Assembly (NCBI GenBank): GCA_937922795.1
Contig: CALAJK010000043.1
Span: forward strand, 1-64,000
Source of the DNA: an uncultured Anaerolineae bacterium
GTDB lineage: Bacteria > Chloroflexota > Anaerolineae > Aggregatilineales > Phototrophicaceae
Length of the DNA stretch: 64,000 nt
Direction: 5' to 3'
Shown: piece by piece, positions 34,687 to 43,648 of the stretch
Layout: each line of letters starts with the position of its first letter
Numbering within the stretch: the stretch's first letter is position 1
Notes under the pieces: model-generated
What the model was told of the DNA's origin: nothing
The model's database searches: none
What the model saw: the letters and a program-made list of their open reading frames with translations, nothing else
Position numbers and translations under genes: made by a program

Positions 34687-35882
34687 GCTCCATAATTCAC
34701 GCGCCGGCCGGTGCTGCGGAACTGGATCACCGTCAAGGCGATGACCATGAGGAACAAGATGATAGACTGAGCAGCGCCGTTGCCCAAGTCATTGTTCTGG
34801 ATGCCGACACGGTAGACCCGGTACATGAGCGTCTCGGTGGACTGAAGCGGGCCGCCGCCCGGCGTCAGGTAGTCGATCGTGCCGAACGTCTCGAAAACCG
34901 CGTAGGTGGTGTTGGTGATCAGCAGAAAGAAAGTGATCGGCGACAGCAGCGGGAACGTGACCCGGAAGAAGCGCTGGATAGCGTTAGCCCCGTCAATCGA
35001 AGCCGCTTCCAGCAGATCTTTAGGGATATTTTGCAGGCCGGCGATGTAAAAGAGAATATTGAAACCCAACGATTTCCACACGCTGGCGAAGATGACCACC
35101 CAGGGCGCAAACGTCGGGTCGTTCAGCCAGCGAATGCCACTGATACCAACTTGTCTGAGCAGATAGTTGATGATGCCGCCGGTCGGGTTGAACATCAGCA
35201 GGAAGATGACGCCCGCCACCACCGGCGAGATGGCATAGGGCCAGATGAGCAGCGTGCGGTAGATGCGCGCGCCCTTGATCGGCTGGTAGGCGGCCGTGGC
35301 GATCAAAAGCGCCAGCGCCATGCTGAAGACGACCACCGCGACGGTGATGAAAGCGGTGTTCCCCAGCGCCTTGAGATAGCTGGCGTCGTTGAGCAGCGCC
35401 GTGAAGTTGTCGACGCATACGCCAAACGTGCCGGGGATGCCCAGAATTGATGAGCGCGTGGACAGCCAGAGCGTATCGAGCGAGGGGTAGTACAGGAAGA
35501 GCAGGAGGATGATCAGGGTCGGCGCCAGCAGCAGCGCCGGCGTCAGCCAGCCGCGAAATGCGCCGGCCTGGGTATCGCCGATCAGCAAACCGCGCCAACC
35601 GCCGCGCAGGCGCTCGACGATCCAGTTGGCCGGCCACAGCAGCAGCGCCATGCCCACGCCCACCAGCGCTAGGCCGATCACATGATCGATCGTCTTGGCC
35701 GACGCAAATGTGCAGTATTCCAGCGGCAGCATGAAGACCTGCGCCCCCAGCGCGCCGCCGAGCGCGCCCACGACTGCGCCCACGCCGGCCGGGCGCGCCA
35801 TGCGCTGGAATGTCAGCGCCATCAGCCCCGCGCCGATCAGGGCTGCCAGTGTGGTGATGAGGACGGGAGTCGTGGCGGACAC
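34683..35882 (-). CDS. ugpA: ABC transporter permease, UgpA/MalF type with N-terminal extension
   Basis: A 399-residue permease. From ~residue 108 (GWLTPALLLAPTLIILLLFL) it is a normal UgpA-like protein with EAA loop LLEAASIDGANAIQRFFRVTFP and the late FGTIDYLTPGGGP. The first ~105 residues are extra and contain about three membrane spans (LITTLAALIGAGLMALTF, VVGALGGALGAQVFML, VIGLALVGVGMALLLW) that UgpA lacks. A shorter start cannot be excluded but no better one is seen. Second gene of the B-A-E unit; no ATPase gene is linked. Confidence 0.85.
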   Translation of the reverse strand: MSATTPVLITTLAALIGAGLMALTFQRMARPAGVGAVVGALGGALGAQVFMLPLEYCTFASAKTIDHVIGLALVGVGMALLLWPANWIVERLRGGWRGLLIGDTQAGAFRGWLTPALLLAPTLIILLLFLYYPSLDTLWLSTRSSILGIPGTFGVCVDNFTALLNDASYLKALGNTAFITVAVVVFSMALALLIATAAYQPIKGARIYRTLLIWPYAISPVVAGVIFLLMFNPTGGIINYLLRQVGISGIRWLNDPTFAPWVVIFASVWKSLGFNILFYIAGLQNIPKDLLEAASIDGANAIQRFFRVTFPLLSPITFFLLITNTTYAVFETFGTIDYLTPGGGPLQSTETLMYRVYRVGIQNNDLGNGAAQSIILFLMVIALTVIQFRSTGRRVNYGA

Positions 35883-35990
35883 AGATGTTCCTCGCCGGTT
35901 CGCACACAGAGCACAGGGCAGTCTACACCCAGGTGGCCTACGGGGGCGAGATCATCCCCGCCCCCGCAAACCGGTGCGAATGAAGATAGC

Positions 35991-37442
35991 CTACTGCTGG
36001 CCGAGTGCGCGCTGCACCAGCGTGTTGTACTGCGTCAGCGAGGCGTTGGCGTTCTCCTGCGCCTTGGCCAGGATCTCAGGGATGTTGGCGTCAGGCGTCA
36101 GCAGGACGGTGTCGATGGCGGTGGTCACGATGCTGCGGATGGCCGGGAAGTTGCCCAGGATCGCGCCGCGCGTCGCCGGCGTAATTTTGCTGTTGGCGAG
36201 CTGGTCGCTGGCCACGCGGAAGTTCGGGTTGGCCTCGAACCAGACCTTGCCCTTCGACTCCTGCACCAGCGTGTTGTTCAGCCAGACCGTGCTCGGCCCC
36301 ATCGCCTCGATGGCGGCGTACCAGTCAGGCGTGTTCAGCAGTTCGACCGACGACTTGCGGATGGGCAGGTAGCCAGTGACCTGATGCCACTCCGCCGCGT
36401 TCTCGGTGTTGTTGAACCACAGCAGCCAGGTCAGCGCGCCTTCCTCAACCTCAGGAGCCAGCTCATCCACCAGCCACAGGCTGGCCCCGCCGATCAGGTT
36501 GCCCGTCCAGCCGCCTTCGGCATCCTGGTTGTAGGGCAGGAACGACGCGACGACTTCATAGCCGTTCTGCTTGCCGGTTTCAGTGTAGAGAGCAGTATCG
36601 CTGCTGCTGTAGATCGCCATCGCCACCTGCTGGCTCTGGAAGGCCTGGTCCACCGTGCCCCAGGAAGCGCCGTCGCGCGCGCCGCTGTAATACAGGTAGC
36701 CCTTGTTGCTCATATCCTTCAGCCAGGTCAGCAGCGCCACCGCGGCGTCGCTGGCGATGTTGACAGAAGTGGCGCGGGCGTCACGGCCGTTGCCGTTGTT
36801 GGCGTACTCTTGATTCTGCTGCGCCAGCCACTGCTCGAAGAACCAGCCGTGGTTCGGCCAGGTGAAGCAGTACTCCGGCGCGTTGTCCAGCGCCATGACC
36901 TTCTCGCAGACGGCTTCCATCTCCGCCCAGGTCGCCGGCGGGGTGTCAACGCCGGCCGCCTTGAGGATGTTCATGTTGCTGAACATGATCGAGGACGAGG
37001 TGTTCCAGGGCATGGAGGTGAACTTACCGTCCAGGGTGTAGTAGGCGGTGGTGGGGTCAATGATGTCGTCCAGCGCCACGGCCACGCCGTTGATCTCGGT
37101 GCGATCGCCGATGGCGTCCGCGATGCTCTTGAAGTAGCCGCTGTCGCGGGCGTTCTGGGTCGCCACCTCAAAGTACTGCACGATGCTGGGCAGCGCATCG
37201 TTGCCGGCGGCCAGCGCCGTCGCCGAGAAGAGCTGCTCGTAGTTCGGATAGCCTTCGACGATCACCTCGTACTGCGGGAACAGCTCGCCAAAACGGGCGG
37301 CCTTGTCCTTCGTCCAGTCGAGACGGTTATCAGTGAACGCGATCCACATCTTGATCTGGATCTTGTCCTGCGCCAGCGCCGGGGTCACCGCGACCAGGAC
37401 GAAGGCAAGCAGGCAAACCAGCAGGAACAACTTGTTCTTCAT
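35991..37442 (-). CDS. ugpB: UgpB-like solute-binding protein
   Basis: A 483-residue extracytoplasmic binding protein with a signal peptide (NKLFLLVCLLAFVLVAVTPALAQ). It matches UgpB (sn-glycerol 3-phosphate) in specific blocks: PNYEQLFSATALAAGNDALP, MPWNTSSSIMFSN, IGGASLWLVDEL and ENAAEWHQVTGYLPI. It is cotranscribed with two permeases. GGAGG lies 11 bases before the chosen ATG at 37442. The ATPase (UgpC) is missing here, so a shared MsmK/UgpC-type ATPase encoded elsewhere must serve it. Confidence 0.88.
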   Translation of the reverse strand: MKNKLFLLVCLLAFVLVAVTPALAQDKIQIKMWIAFTDNRLDWTKDKAARFGELFPQYEVIVEGYPNYEQLFSATALAAGNDALPSIVQYFEVATQNARDSGYFKSIADAIGDRTEINGVAVALDDIIDPTTAYYTLDGKFTSMPWNTSSSIMFSNMNILKAAGVDTPPATWAEMEAVCEKVMALDNAPEYCFTWPNHGWFFEQWLAQQNQEYANNGNGRDARATSVNIASDAAVALLTWLKDMSNKGYLYYSGARDGASWGTVDQAFQSQQVAMAIYSSSDTALYTETGKQNGYEVVASFLPYNQDAEGGWTGNLIGGASLWLVDELAPEVEEGALTWLLWFNNTENAAEWHQVTGYLPIRKSSVELLNTPDWYAAIEAMGPSTVWLNNTLVQESKGKVWFEANPNFRVASDQLANSKITPATRGAILGNFPAIRSIVTTAIDTVLLTPDANIPEILAKAQENANASLTQYNTLVQRALGQQ

Positions 37443-37846
37443 AGATCGGTTTTCCTCCCAAAACATAAACGATCAAGGCGCATTATCAGCAGTGCGAGTT
37501 AAAGATGTGCCATTACACCATTAACGGGATTTGTTAAAAATGTTAAATAGAGTTTAAGAACGCCCCACTTTCTGCCTCAAGCCAGGGGCGGAAGCGGGAT
37601 TCCGCCACGCCCGGCGGCTGCGCCGGCCACGGTATGGTTGTTCGAAGATACCTGACGGTCTCCGATCCGATTGCTGCATCTATGTGCACAGGCTTGGGGC
37701 GTACGCTGCCAAGTCAGGGTTTGTGCCGGGAGCGGCAGAGTCATCGCAGCCACTGCTCGCCTCAACCTGACTCTGGTCAGCCGGCGGCAGACGCGGTAAA
37801 CTGACGCACACGACGTCGGGCAGTACGGTACGATTGATACAGACGC
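37443..37846. promoter_or_regulatory. control region upstream of ugpB-like gene
   Basis: About 400 bases between divergent genes. The A+T-rich patch 37521-37560 holds, read on the minus strand, CTTAAAC (37558-37552), ATTTAAC (37548-37542) and TTTTAAC (to 37533), i.e. repeats 9-10 bases apart, upstream of the ugpB-like gene. These resemble the heptamers before the AfuA-like operon at 60.7 kb. The part 37580-37846 upstream of the plus-strand membrane protein shows no clear promoter and no gene I believe. Confidence 0.45.
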
Positions 37847-38899
37847 ATGGAGCGCATCGCCGCTGCGGGCAACCTCATCATCGAAATGCAGCCAGATCGC
37901 TGGCGGCTGCTGGCCAACGGCAGCGGCCCCAACGAACAGGTGCTGTTGGAAGCCGCGCCCGGCAAGCCCGTGCGTTACATGACGATTTTCGCCCACCGCC
38001 GCCGCCTGCCGGACACCGGCTCGATGCCGGCTGACCGGGTGCAGCGGGTGGTGCTGGGCTGGTCGTTCCGGGATCAGTCCTGGCATCTGGGGCTGCTGCT
38101 GGTGCCGGAGCTGGCAGAACTGCGCGGCAGCCGCTGGTGCGAGCTGGCCCGCTGGCCTGACCCGCAGGCGGACGCCTATCGCCGGGCGGCGGTGCAGGCC
38201 GGTGAGGGACTGGCCGGGGCGCTGGGGCGTCCGTTCAACCTCGTGCCGCCGCAGCCAGCGGCCACGCCCACTGCGCCGCCGCGCCCGCTGCCGCCGCTGC
38301 CGCAGCGCTTCGACCTGTGGCGGTTGGAGGCCGGGCGGGCGCTGACGCTCAAACGCGCCGGGCGCTGGTCGCGCGTCCGGCTGTGGCGCGTGATCTGGTA
38401 CAGCCTGCTGGCGGTGGTCTACACGGGGCTGAGCGTGCTGACGCTTCAGGGGCGCATCGCCCTGCCCAACCCCGCCTGGCTGCCGTACTTGGGGCTGGCC
38501 GCCGCCGTCTTGATGCTGGCGCTGGCGGCTGCAGCGCTGTACCAACTGCTGGTCTACCCGAACACGATCCTGGTGGATGAGCGCGGCGTCCAAGCGCAGC
38601 GTTGGGGACGCCCCCGCTGGAGTCATCCGCGCGGCGACATCCAGGCGGTGTACGTCAGCCAGGTCGTCGGCAAGAAGGGCAAGAAGCTGGCCGCCGTGTA
38701 CGGCGAGATCAATCTGCTGCTGCAGAACGGGCGTTTCCGCCGCCTGTTCGAGTACGGCGAGGCCGAGCCGCTGCCGAGCGCCGGTGAGCCGGGCATCTTC
38801 CCGCTGGATCAGACCAACTTCGACACCCCCTTACAGGCTGCCGGCCTGTACCTGGCGCGCGCGCTGGAGGCGCCGTGCTACCTTGACCGGCGGCGGTAA
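37847..38899 (+). CDS. membrane protein of unknown function
   Basis: A 350-residue protein with an N-terminal cytosolic domain (residues 1-135; RIAAAGNLIIEMQPDRWRLLANG), a Pro-rich linker, two membrane helices at ~180-230 (WYSLLAVVYTGLSVLTL; PYLGLAAAVLMLALAAAALYQLL) and a C-terminal PH-like domain (NTILVDERGVQAQRW ... IQAVYVSQVVGKKGKK). I do not recognise a named family. An equally long frame on the opposite strand was rejected because this one has the ordered membrane protein features. Confidence 0.7.
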   Translation: MERIAAAGNLIIEMQPDRWRLLANGSGPNEQVLLEAAPGKPVRYMTIFAHRRRLPDTGSMPADRVQRVVLGWSFRDQSWHLGLLLVPELAELRGSRWCELARWPDPQADAYRRAAVQAGEGLAGALGRPFNLVPPQPAATPTAPPRPLPPLPQRFDLWRLEAGRALTLKRAGRWSRVRLWRVIWYSLLAVVYTGLSVLTLQGRIALPNPAWLPYLGLAAAVLMLALAAAALYQLLVYPNTILVDERGVQAQRWGRPRWSHPRGDIQAVYVSQVVGKKGKKLAAVYGEINLLLQNGRFRRLFEYGEAEPLPSAGEPGIFPLDQTNFDTPLQAAGLYLARALEAPCYLDRRR

Positions 38900-39053
38900 G
38901 TCAGCTTTTCACCCACACATCATCCATTCTTGATGCTTTCTTAACGGTATTGTGGTTGTATCATAGGTAGAGGCGCCCGCCGGCGGCAGCCGCTGCCCCC
39001 ATTGTCACTCGCCGCCGGCTGCGCCCTCCCCATCTATCGCAAAAGTAGGTGTC

Positions 39054-39890
39054 ATGTCTCAAGAACGCCCGCTCATTCTTTTCACTAACGATGACGGCAT
39101 CGAATCGCCCGGCCTGTGGACGGTGGCCGAAGCCTTCGCCGACCTAGGCGATATCCTGATCGTCGCCCCGCGCGAGCAGCAGTCCGGGACCGGCCGCAGC
39201 ATGCCCATCACCAGCGAAGGCCGCATCTACCCGCGCCAGCTCCCGATGAACGGCGCGCGCTACAAAGCGTTCGCGGTGGATGGTACGCCCGCCCAGGCGG
39301 TGCAGCACGGCGTCCTGGAGCTGGCCGACCGCCGGCCGGCGCTGGTCGTCTCTGGCATCAACTACGGCGAGAACGCCGGCAACGGCGTGACCATCTCCGG
39401 CACGGTGGGAGCGGCGCTGGAAGCCGCCAGCCTGGGCATCCCGGCGCTGGCCGTTTCGCAGCAGACCCCCAAAGATTTGCACCTGACCTATTCCAACGAT
39501 GTCGATTTCAGCGCGGCGGCCCATTTCGCCCGGATGTTCGGCGCGCTGCTCATCGCTGACCCGCGCCTGCCGGACGACGTGGATGTGCTGAAAATTGACG
39601 TGCCCTGGGGGGCCACCCGTGAGACGCCCTGGCGCACCACCCGGCTGTCGCGCCGGCGCGTGTACTGGCCGACCCGGCCGGAGCGCGTGGCGCTGTCGGA
39701 GATCGGGCGTATCGGCTATCACTTCGATACCGACCCGTCGAAAGCCGAGCCGGACTCCGACGTGTACGCCGTCATGCACGACAAAGTAGTGTCGGTCACG
39801 CCGATCAGCCTGGATCTGACCTCGCGCACCGATCTATTTCGCCTGCGCCAAATCCTGGCCGGAGAACGCAAGTACGGCTTTCAGCCCTAG
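39054..39890 (+). CDS. surE: 5'/3'-nucleotidase SurE
   Basis: Metal-dependent nucleoside monophosphate phosphatase, cytosolic. The N-terminal metal motif is ILFTNDDGIESPG; further ligands lie in REQQSGTGRSMP and VVSGINYGENAGNG, followed by SGTVGAALEAASLGIPALAVS. Length 278 is typical. The stop codon shares a CTAG with the stop of the convergent gene. Confidence 0.93.
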   Translation: MSQERPLILFTNDDGIESPGLWTVAEAFADLGDILIVAPREQQSGTGRSMPITSEGRIYPRQLPMNGARYKAFAVDGTPAQAVQHGVLELADRRPALVVSGINYGENAGNGVTISGTVGAALEAASLGIPALAVSQQTPKDLHLTYSNDVDFSAAAHFARMFGALLIADPRLPDDVDVLKIDVPWGATRETPWRTTRLSRRRVYWPTRPERVALSEIGRIGYHFDTDPSKAEPDSDVYAVMHDKVVSVTPISLDLTSRTDLFRLRQILAGERKYGFQP

Positions 39891-41203
39891 CCGCCGGTGA
39901 TGACCGGCAGCAGCGCCTCGGCGGCCAGCCGGTGCGCCAGCACGCCGGGGTGCGCGTCGAAGCGGTTGACGACCAACTGCGGCGAGTCCTGCCCGCGCAG
40001 CACATCGGTCATATCGACTACCGTCACCCCTCGCCCCTCGAAGAACGCTTTCACCCGCGCCGTGGCCGGCTGCGACACGTCCGGCTGGGTGACGTACGGC
40101 CACAGCAGCACGATGAGGCGCATCCCCCGCGCCGCTGTCCAGTCGACGATCTGTCCCAGACGCTCGGCCTGCGGCCCCCAATAGGCGTCGTTCAGGTGCG
40201 CGTTGACCAGATCGAGCAGATGGTTGGCGGTGCGCGTCGGCGAGGTGAACTGGAGCAGGTTGTAGTACAGATAGTTGGGCGCGAAGAAGTTCAGCACCAC
40301 CCAGTACAGCGCCGGGTTCTGCGGGAAGGTGAAATGGCTGTCCGGGTTCACCGCCGGGTCTTGCAGCAGGTAGTCAATGTCGTTCAGGTAGTAGGATAGG
40401 ATGACGATGTCCGGCCGCAGCGGGAAGTTTTCCAGGTACGCCAGGTGCACATCGGTGTCCCACCCGGACTGCGCCACCAGGTTGACATCGTAGTTCTCGC
40501 CCAAGTCGCGCTCCAAAATCTGGGCGAAGGTGTCGTCCAAATTGTTGATGCCGTGCCCCATGGCGAACGAGTCGCCGACTACGGCGACGCGCGTCAGCCC
40601 CGGCGCGTCCGGCTTCGGCTCATAGTCCCGGTAGCCGAGCGAATTGTAGTGCCCCCAGTAGAAGTTCTTGTACCAGTGGTAGTTCATAGCGGTGAAGCCG
40701 TAGCCGTCGGTGGTGATGTAGAACACCCGCAGATAGGCTTCGACGACGCTGAACAGCAGCAGCAGCGTGGTCAAAGTCACCAAGACGCCGGCCAGCCGGC
40801 TGCGGCCAAGCTGCGCGCCCATCGCCCGCGCCTGGTCGGCGTCCAGATCGTAGCACAGCAGATACAGGGTCAGCCACAGCAGCAGCAGCAGCCAGGCGTA
40901 TTCGTGCGGCAGCAGCGCCCGCCCATTGGTCGGCTGGTCGGTGACGACCCAGGCGCCCAACCCGCCGAAGATGACGACCAGCAGCGCCAGCCACAGCAGG
41001 CTGGGCCGACGGCGCAGCCCGCGCACCGGCCAGGCGATGACCGCCCGCGCTGGCGGGACGAACAGCCCAGCCAGCATGACCCCGACCATCACCGGCAGCG
41101 CGGCGACCAGCCAGGGATGGTCGGGTAGGGGCGGGGCCTGGATCCCGGCCAGCGCCGCTAGGACGGCCGCCAGCGCCCACAGGGCGGCGATCACACGGTT
41201 CAT
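39887..41203 (-). CDS. membrane-bound SGNH hydrolase-like protein
   Basis: A 438-residue protein with about five N-terminal membrane spans (to ~residue 155) and a C-terminal SGNH domain: VAVVGDSFAMGHG (Ser), SYYLNDIDY (Asn position) and FDAHPGVLAHRLAAEAL (Asp-x-His). This layout is seen in AlgJ/OafA-like proteins that acylate or deacylate cell-surface polysaccharide. Periplasm or outer face is the likely site of action. The ATG at 41203 has GAGG 6 bases upstream; a GTG two codons earlier is too close to it. Confidence 0.75.
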   Translation of the reverse strand: MNRVIAALWALAAVLAALAGIQAPPLPDHPWLVAALPVMVGVMLAGLFVPPARAVIAWPVRGLRRRPSLLWLALLVVIFGGLGAWVVTDQPTNGRALLPHEYAWLLLLLWLTLYLLCYDLDADQARAMGAQLGRSRLAGVLVTLTTLLLLFSVVEAYLRVFYITTDGYGFTAMNYHWYKNFYWGHYNSLGYRDYEPKPDAPGLTRVAVVGDSFAMGHGINNLDDTFAQILERDLGENYDVNLVAQSGWDTDVHLAYLENFPLRPDIVILSYYLNDIDYLLQDPAVNPDSHFTFPQNPALYWVVLNFFAPNYLYYNLLQFTSPTRTANHLLDLVNAHLNDAYWGPQAERLGQIVDWTAARGMRLIVLLWPYVTQPDVSQPATARVKAFFEGRGVTVVDMTDVLRGQDSPQLVVNRFDAHPGVLAHRLAAEALLPVITGG

Positions 41204-41363
41204 ACACACCTCGCAGTTGAGCCAGCGCGCCCTATGGTAACGCAGATGGGCGGGCGGAGGTATGGTTTAGCCGGTCGCCGGGGCGGCAGGCGCGTTTGGT
41301 CCGCTAAATCTGCCAATCATCAACTATTCATCTGAGGGTGACGTGAATTTAACATCGGCGGCG

Positions 41364-41369
41364 TATAAT
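41364..41369 (+). promoter_or_regulatory. -10 element of dps
   Basis: A perfect TATAAT lies 37 bases before the dps start, followed by AGGAGAAG at 41393 as ribosome site. No good -35 is present at normal spacing, suggesting activation or an alternative sigma, as is common for dps genes. Confidence 0.6.
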
Positions 41370-41405
41370 AGTAATGTGTTTCATAATGAATAGGAGAAGT
41401 TTGCG

Positions 41406-41912
41406 ATGGTCAACACCACCCTGCAACTGACACCGCAGCTCGGTCTATCGGACGAAGTGCGGCTGGGGCTGGCGGACATATTCAAGCGGCTGCTGGCCGA
41501 CGAGATGGTGCTGTACACCAAGCTGCGCAACTACCACTGGAACGTGACCGGACCGACTTTTGCCATGCTCCACGAGCTGTTTGAGGAGCAGTACACTGAA
41601 CTGGCCGACGTGATCGACGACATCGCCGAGCGCATCCGGCAGTACGGCGTGATGGCCCCGGGCACGCTGGCCGAGTTTCAGCAGCTCGCCCGGCTGTCCG
41701 AACACCCTGGCGAATACCCGGACGCCCGAACTATGGTGGCCAACCTGGTCGCCGACCACGAGGCGCTGGTGCGCACGCTGCGCGAGAACGAAGAGACCAT
41801 GGACGACGACTATGAAGATGTCGGCGCGCAGGACTTCGTGACCGGCCTGCTGCAGCGGCATCAGAAGATGGCCTGGCTGCTGCGCGCGCACCTAGAAGGC
41901 GGCGCGGCCTGA
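41406..41912 (+). CDS. dps: Dps-family ferritin-like protein
   Basis: A 168-residue mini-ferritin that binds DNA and/or stores iron and removes peroxide as a dodecamer. The inter-subunit ferroxidase residues are all present with the E. coli spacing: His44 in NYHWNVTG, His56 in MLHELFEEQY, Asp71 and Glu75 in VIDDIAERI. The N-terminal tail is short and not Lys-rich, so non-specific DNA binding by a basic tail is less likely. Own promoter. Confidence 0.93.
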   Translation: MVNTTLQLTPQLGLSDEVRLGLADIFKRLLADEMVLYTKLRNYHWNVTGPTFAMLHELFEEQYTELADVIDDIAERIRQYGVMAPGTLAEFQQLARLSEHPGEYPDARTMVANLVADHEALVRTLRENEETMDDDYEDVGAQDFVTGLLQRHQKMAWLLRAHLEGGAA

Positions 41913-41950
41913 CCACGGCGCGGCCTTGACAAGTCGTCAGTACGCCGGCT

Positions 41951-41984
41951 CCGCCCTCGCTTCAAACGCTTGAAGTGGGGGCGG
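41951..41984. terminator. long hairpin at the dps/TPR gene convergence
   Basis: Arms 41951-41965 and 41970-41984 pair over 15 positions (three wobble pairs on one strand) around a 4-base loop ACGC. The stem contains the last codons and stop of the minus-strand TPR gene. There is no U-run. It probably ends both convergent transcripts. Confidence 0.5.
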
Positions 41985-42933
41985 TTCGCGCGGCGATCAT
42001 TTCAAGCTGGGCTTCGGCGGCGCGGGCAGCGTCATCCACCATGCCCAGGCGCGAGAAGATCACCATCGCCAGCTGGAGCTTGCGGGCGGCGGTCATGCGC
42101 CGGCCCCGCCGCGCCAAGCTGCGCGCCTGCAGGAACATGGTGCGCGCCATCTCGCCCTCGGCGTGAATCTCCTGAAAGGCCTCGTTGGCCACCCGGTAGT
42201 AGTGGTCGGGGTCGGCGGCGAAGCCGCTGCTCAAGGTCACCCCGGCCGTCAGGATCTCGGCGATCGCCCGGTTGGCGAACCCGCGCTCCAGCGGCTGCGG
42301 GGCGGCCTGGGCGATCTGATAGGCCGCCAGCGCCTCCTGCTTGGCGCTGTCCAGATCGCCGGTCTGCAGATACAGCGCCGTCAGCGCGTGATGGATCTCG
42401 CATAACAGCCCGCTGCGGTCGAGCGAGTCGGGCGGGATCTGCAGCGCCAGCCGGCGGCCTTCCAGCAGATCGGCGCGCGCGGCCTCGATCTGCCCCAGGC
42501 TGAGCAGCATCTGCCCCTTGTTGCCGATGGCCATCGCCTGGCTTTCCAAGTCGGCTGTCCGGCTGAACGTCTCGTATGCCCGCTCGAATAGCCGGCGGGC
42601 GCGTTTGAAATCCCCCTTGTAGCGAAACGCTTCGCCCATGTTCAGGTCACAGATAGCCATGCGCCGCTGGTTATTCACCCGGGCGTAATGCGCGCGGGCG
42701 CGCTCGTAGTGATAGATGGCGTCATTCAGCCGACCGCGGTAGCCCAACATGTAACCCAAAAGCTGTTCGACGCGCCCCTGATCTACCGGCAGATCATCGC
42801 GGGCGGCCTCGCGCCCCAGTTCGATCAGCGCCTGGCTGGCTTCGGCGTAGGGCAGCGCACCGCTCGACCACTGCTGGATGACGGCCAAGCAGCGCTCGTT
42901 GAATTCGGGGGTGGGTTCTTGTTGGTTAGCCAT
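41962..42933 (-). CDS. tetratricopeptide-repeat protein
   Basis: A 323-residue protein of about six TPR units (for example GYRGRLNDAIYHYERARAHY, NMGEAFRYKGDFKRARRLFE, GNKGQMLLSLGQIEAARADL, LYLQTGDLDSAKQEALAAY), a protein-protein docking surface without an enzyme domain. No signal peptide. The ATG at 42933 has AAGGA 7 bases upstream and was preferred to a TTG 18 bases earlier. Promoter at 42999-43024. Confidence 0.82.
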   Translation of the reverse strand: MANQQEPTPEFNERCLAVIQQWSSGALPYAEASQALIELGREAARDDLPVDQGRVEQLLGYMLGYRGRLNDAIYHYERARAHYARVNNQRRMAICDLNMGEAFRYKGDFKRARRLFERAYETFSRTADLESQAMAIGNKGQMLLSLGQIEAARADLLEGRRLALQIPPDSLDRSGLLCEIHHALTALYLQTGDLDSAKQEALAAYQIAQAAPQPLERGFANRAIAEILTAGVTLSSGFAADPDHYYRVANEAFQEIHAEGEMARTMFLQARSLARRGRRMTAARKLQLAMVIFSRLGMVDDAARAAEAQLEMIAARTAPTSSV

Positions 42934-42998
42934 CAAATAATCCTTGCTCAATAGCCTAATAGATGAATAAAAGCTTGTGAAACCCTATATGCGGCTGG

Positions 42999-43024
42999 AT
43001 TATACAAAGTTCATCAGGTGATCC
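42999..43024 (-). promoter_or_regulatory. promoter of the TPR gene
   Basis: On the minus strand a perfect TATAAT (43004-42999) follows TTGGAT by 16-17 bases. Transcription would begin near 42992, giving a leader of about 60 bases. Confidence 0.65.
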
Positions 43025-43162
43025 AAACTGAACGGCGCGCACTGCACCGCTAGCTGGAGCACCCCAAGATGAGCCGTCGCAGCACCGACGGCGGGTCGCG
43101 GCGGGTGGCGGGTCCGTTCGGGCGCGGCGGCCGGGTTCTTGCCGCTAGGCGCGGGGCGCACG

Positions 43163-43648
43163 TTAATCTTCATCCTCATCTTCGGGTTCATCTTCTTCTT
43201 GCCATCCCCGCTCATCTTTTTCTTGACCGAAGGTCGCCAGCAGCCCCGCCATCAACCGGGATTTCTGCTCGGCGGACAGGTTAGCTTCCGGGTGCAGCGG
43301 CAGATAGATCGGTTTTGGCATCCGGCCGGACTCGATTTGTTCGACCATCTCATCGCCCTCAAGTTTGTGACCGGTGGAGAAGTTCATCGCCTTGCGGCCT
43401 TCGTTCACATCCTGAACGATCAGAAAGGCGGCCGGCGCGATGTGCGCATACCACGGCCAGCGCGTCTCGTGGCTGTGGCAGTCGAAACAGGCGGCGCGCG
43501 CCAGCGCTTCGGTTTCTGGCGAGTCCCAGGTGATCGTGTAAGTCACCGGCGGGTTCGTCCGCACCACGGCAGCGTTGCCGATGACGACTAGCAGCGCCAG
43601 CACAATCAGCGCGGCAGCAACGATCAACCACACCCGGCTTCGTAGCAT
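43163..43648 (-). CDS. membrane-anchored haem-binding-domain protein
   Basis: A 161-residue protein with one N-terminal membrane helix (VWLIVAAALIVLALLVVIG) and a Haem_bd-type domain containing a single CxxCH haem c site, CFDCH at residues 54-58, in CFDCHSHETRWPWYAHIAP. The distal part has FSTGHKLEGDEMVEQIESG. The last ~15 residues are almost all acidic. Probably an exported electron-transfer or redox protein. GGAGGGGG lies 6 bases before the ATG. Confidence 0.85.
   Translation of the reverse strand: MLRSRVWLIVAAALIVLALLVVIGNAAVVRTNPPVTYTITWDSPETEALARAACFDCHSHETRWPWYAHIAPAAFLIVQDVNEGRKAMNFSTGHKLEGDEMVEQIESGRMPKPIYLPLHPEANLSAEQKSRLMAGLLATFGQEKDERGWQEEDEPEDEDED

Noticed and set aside
37577-38626. 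A 349-codon minus-strand frame opposite the membrane protein at 37847
   Set aside because: Composition is His/Gln/Arg-rich shadow type; the plus-strand product has ordered membrane helices and domain structure.
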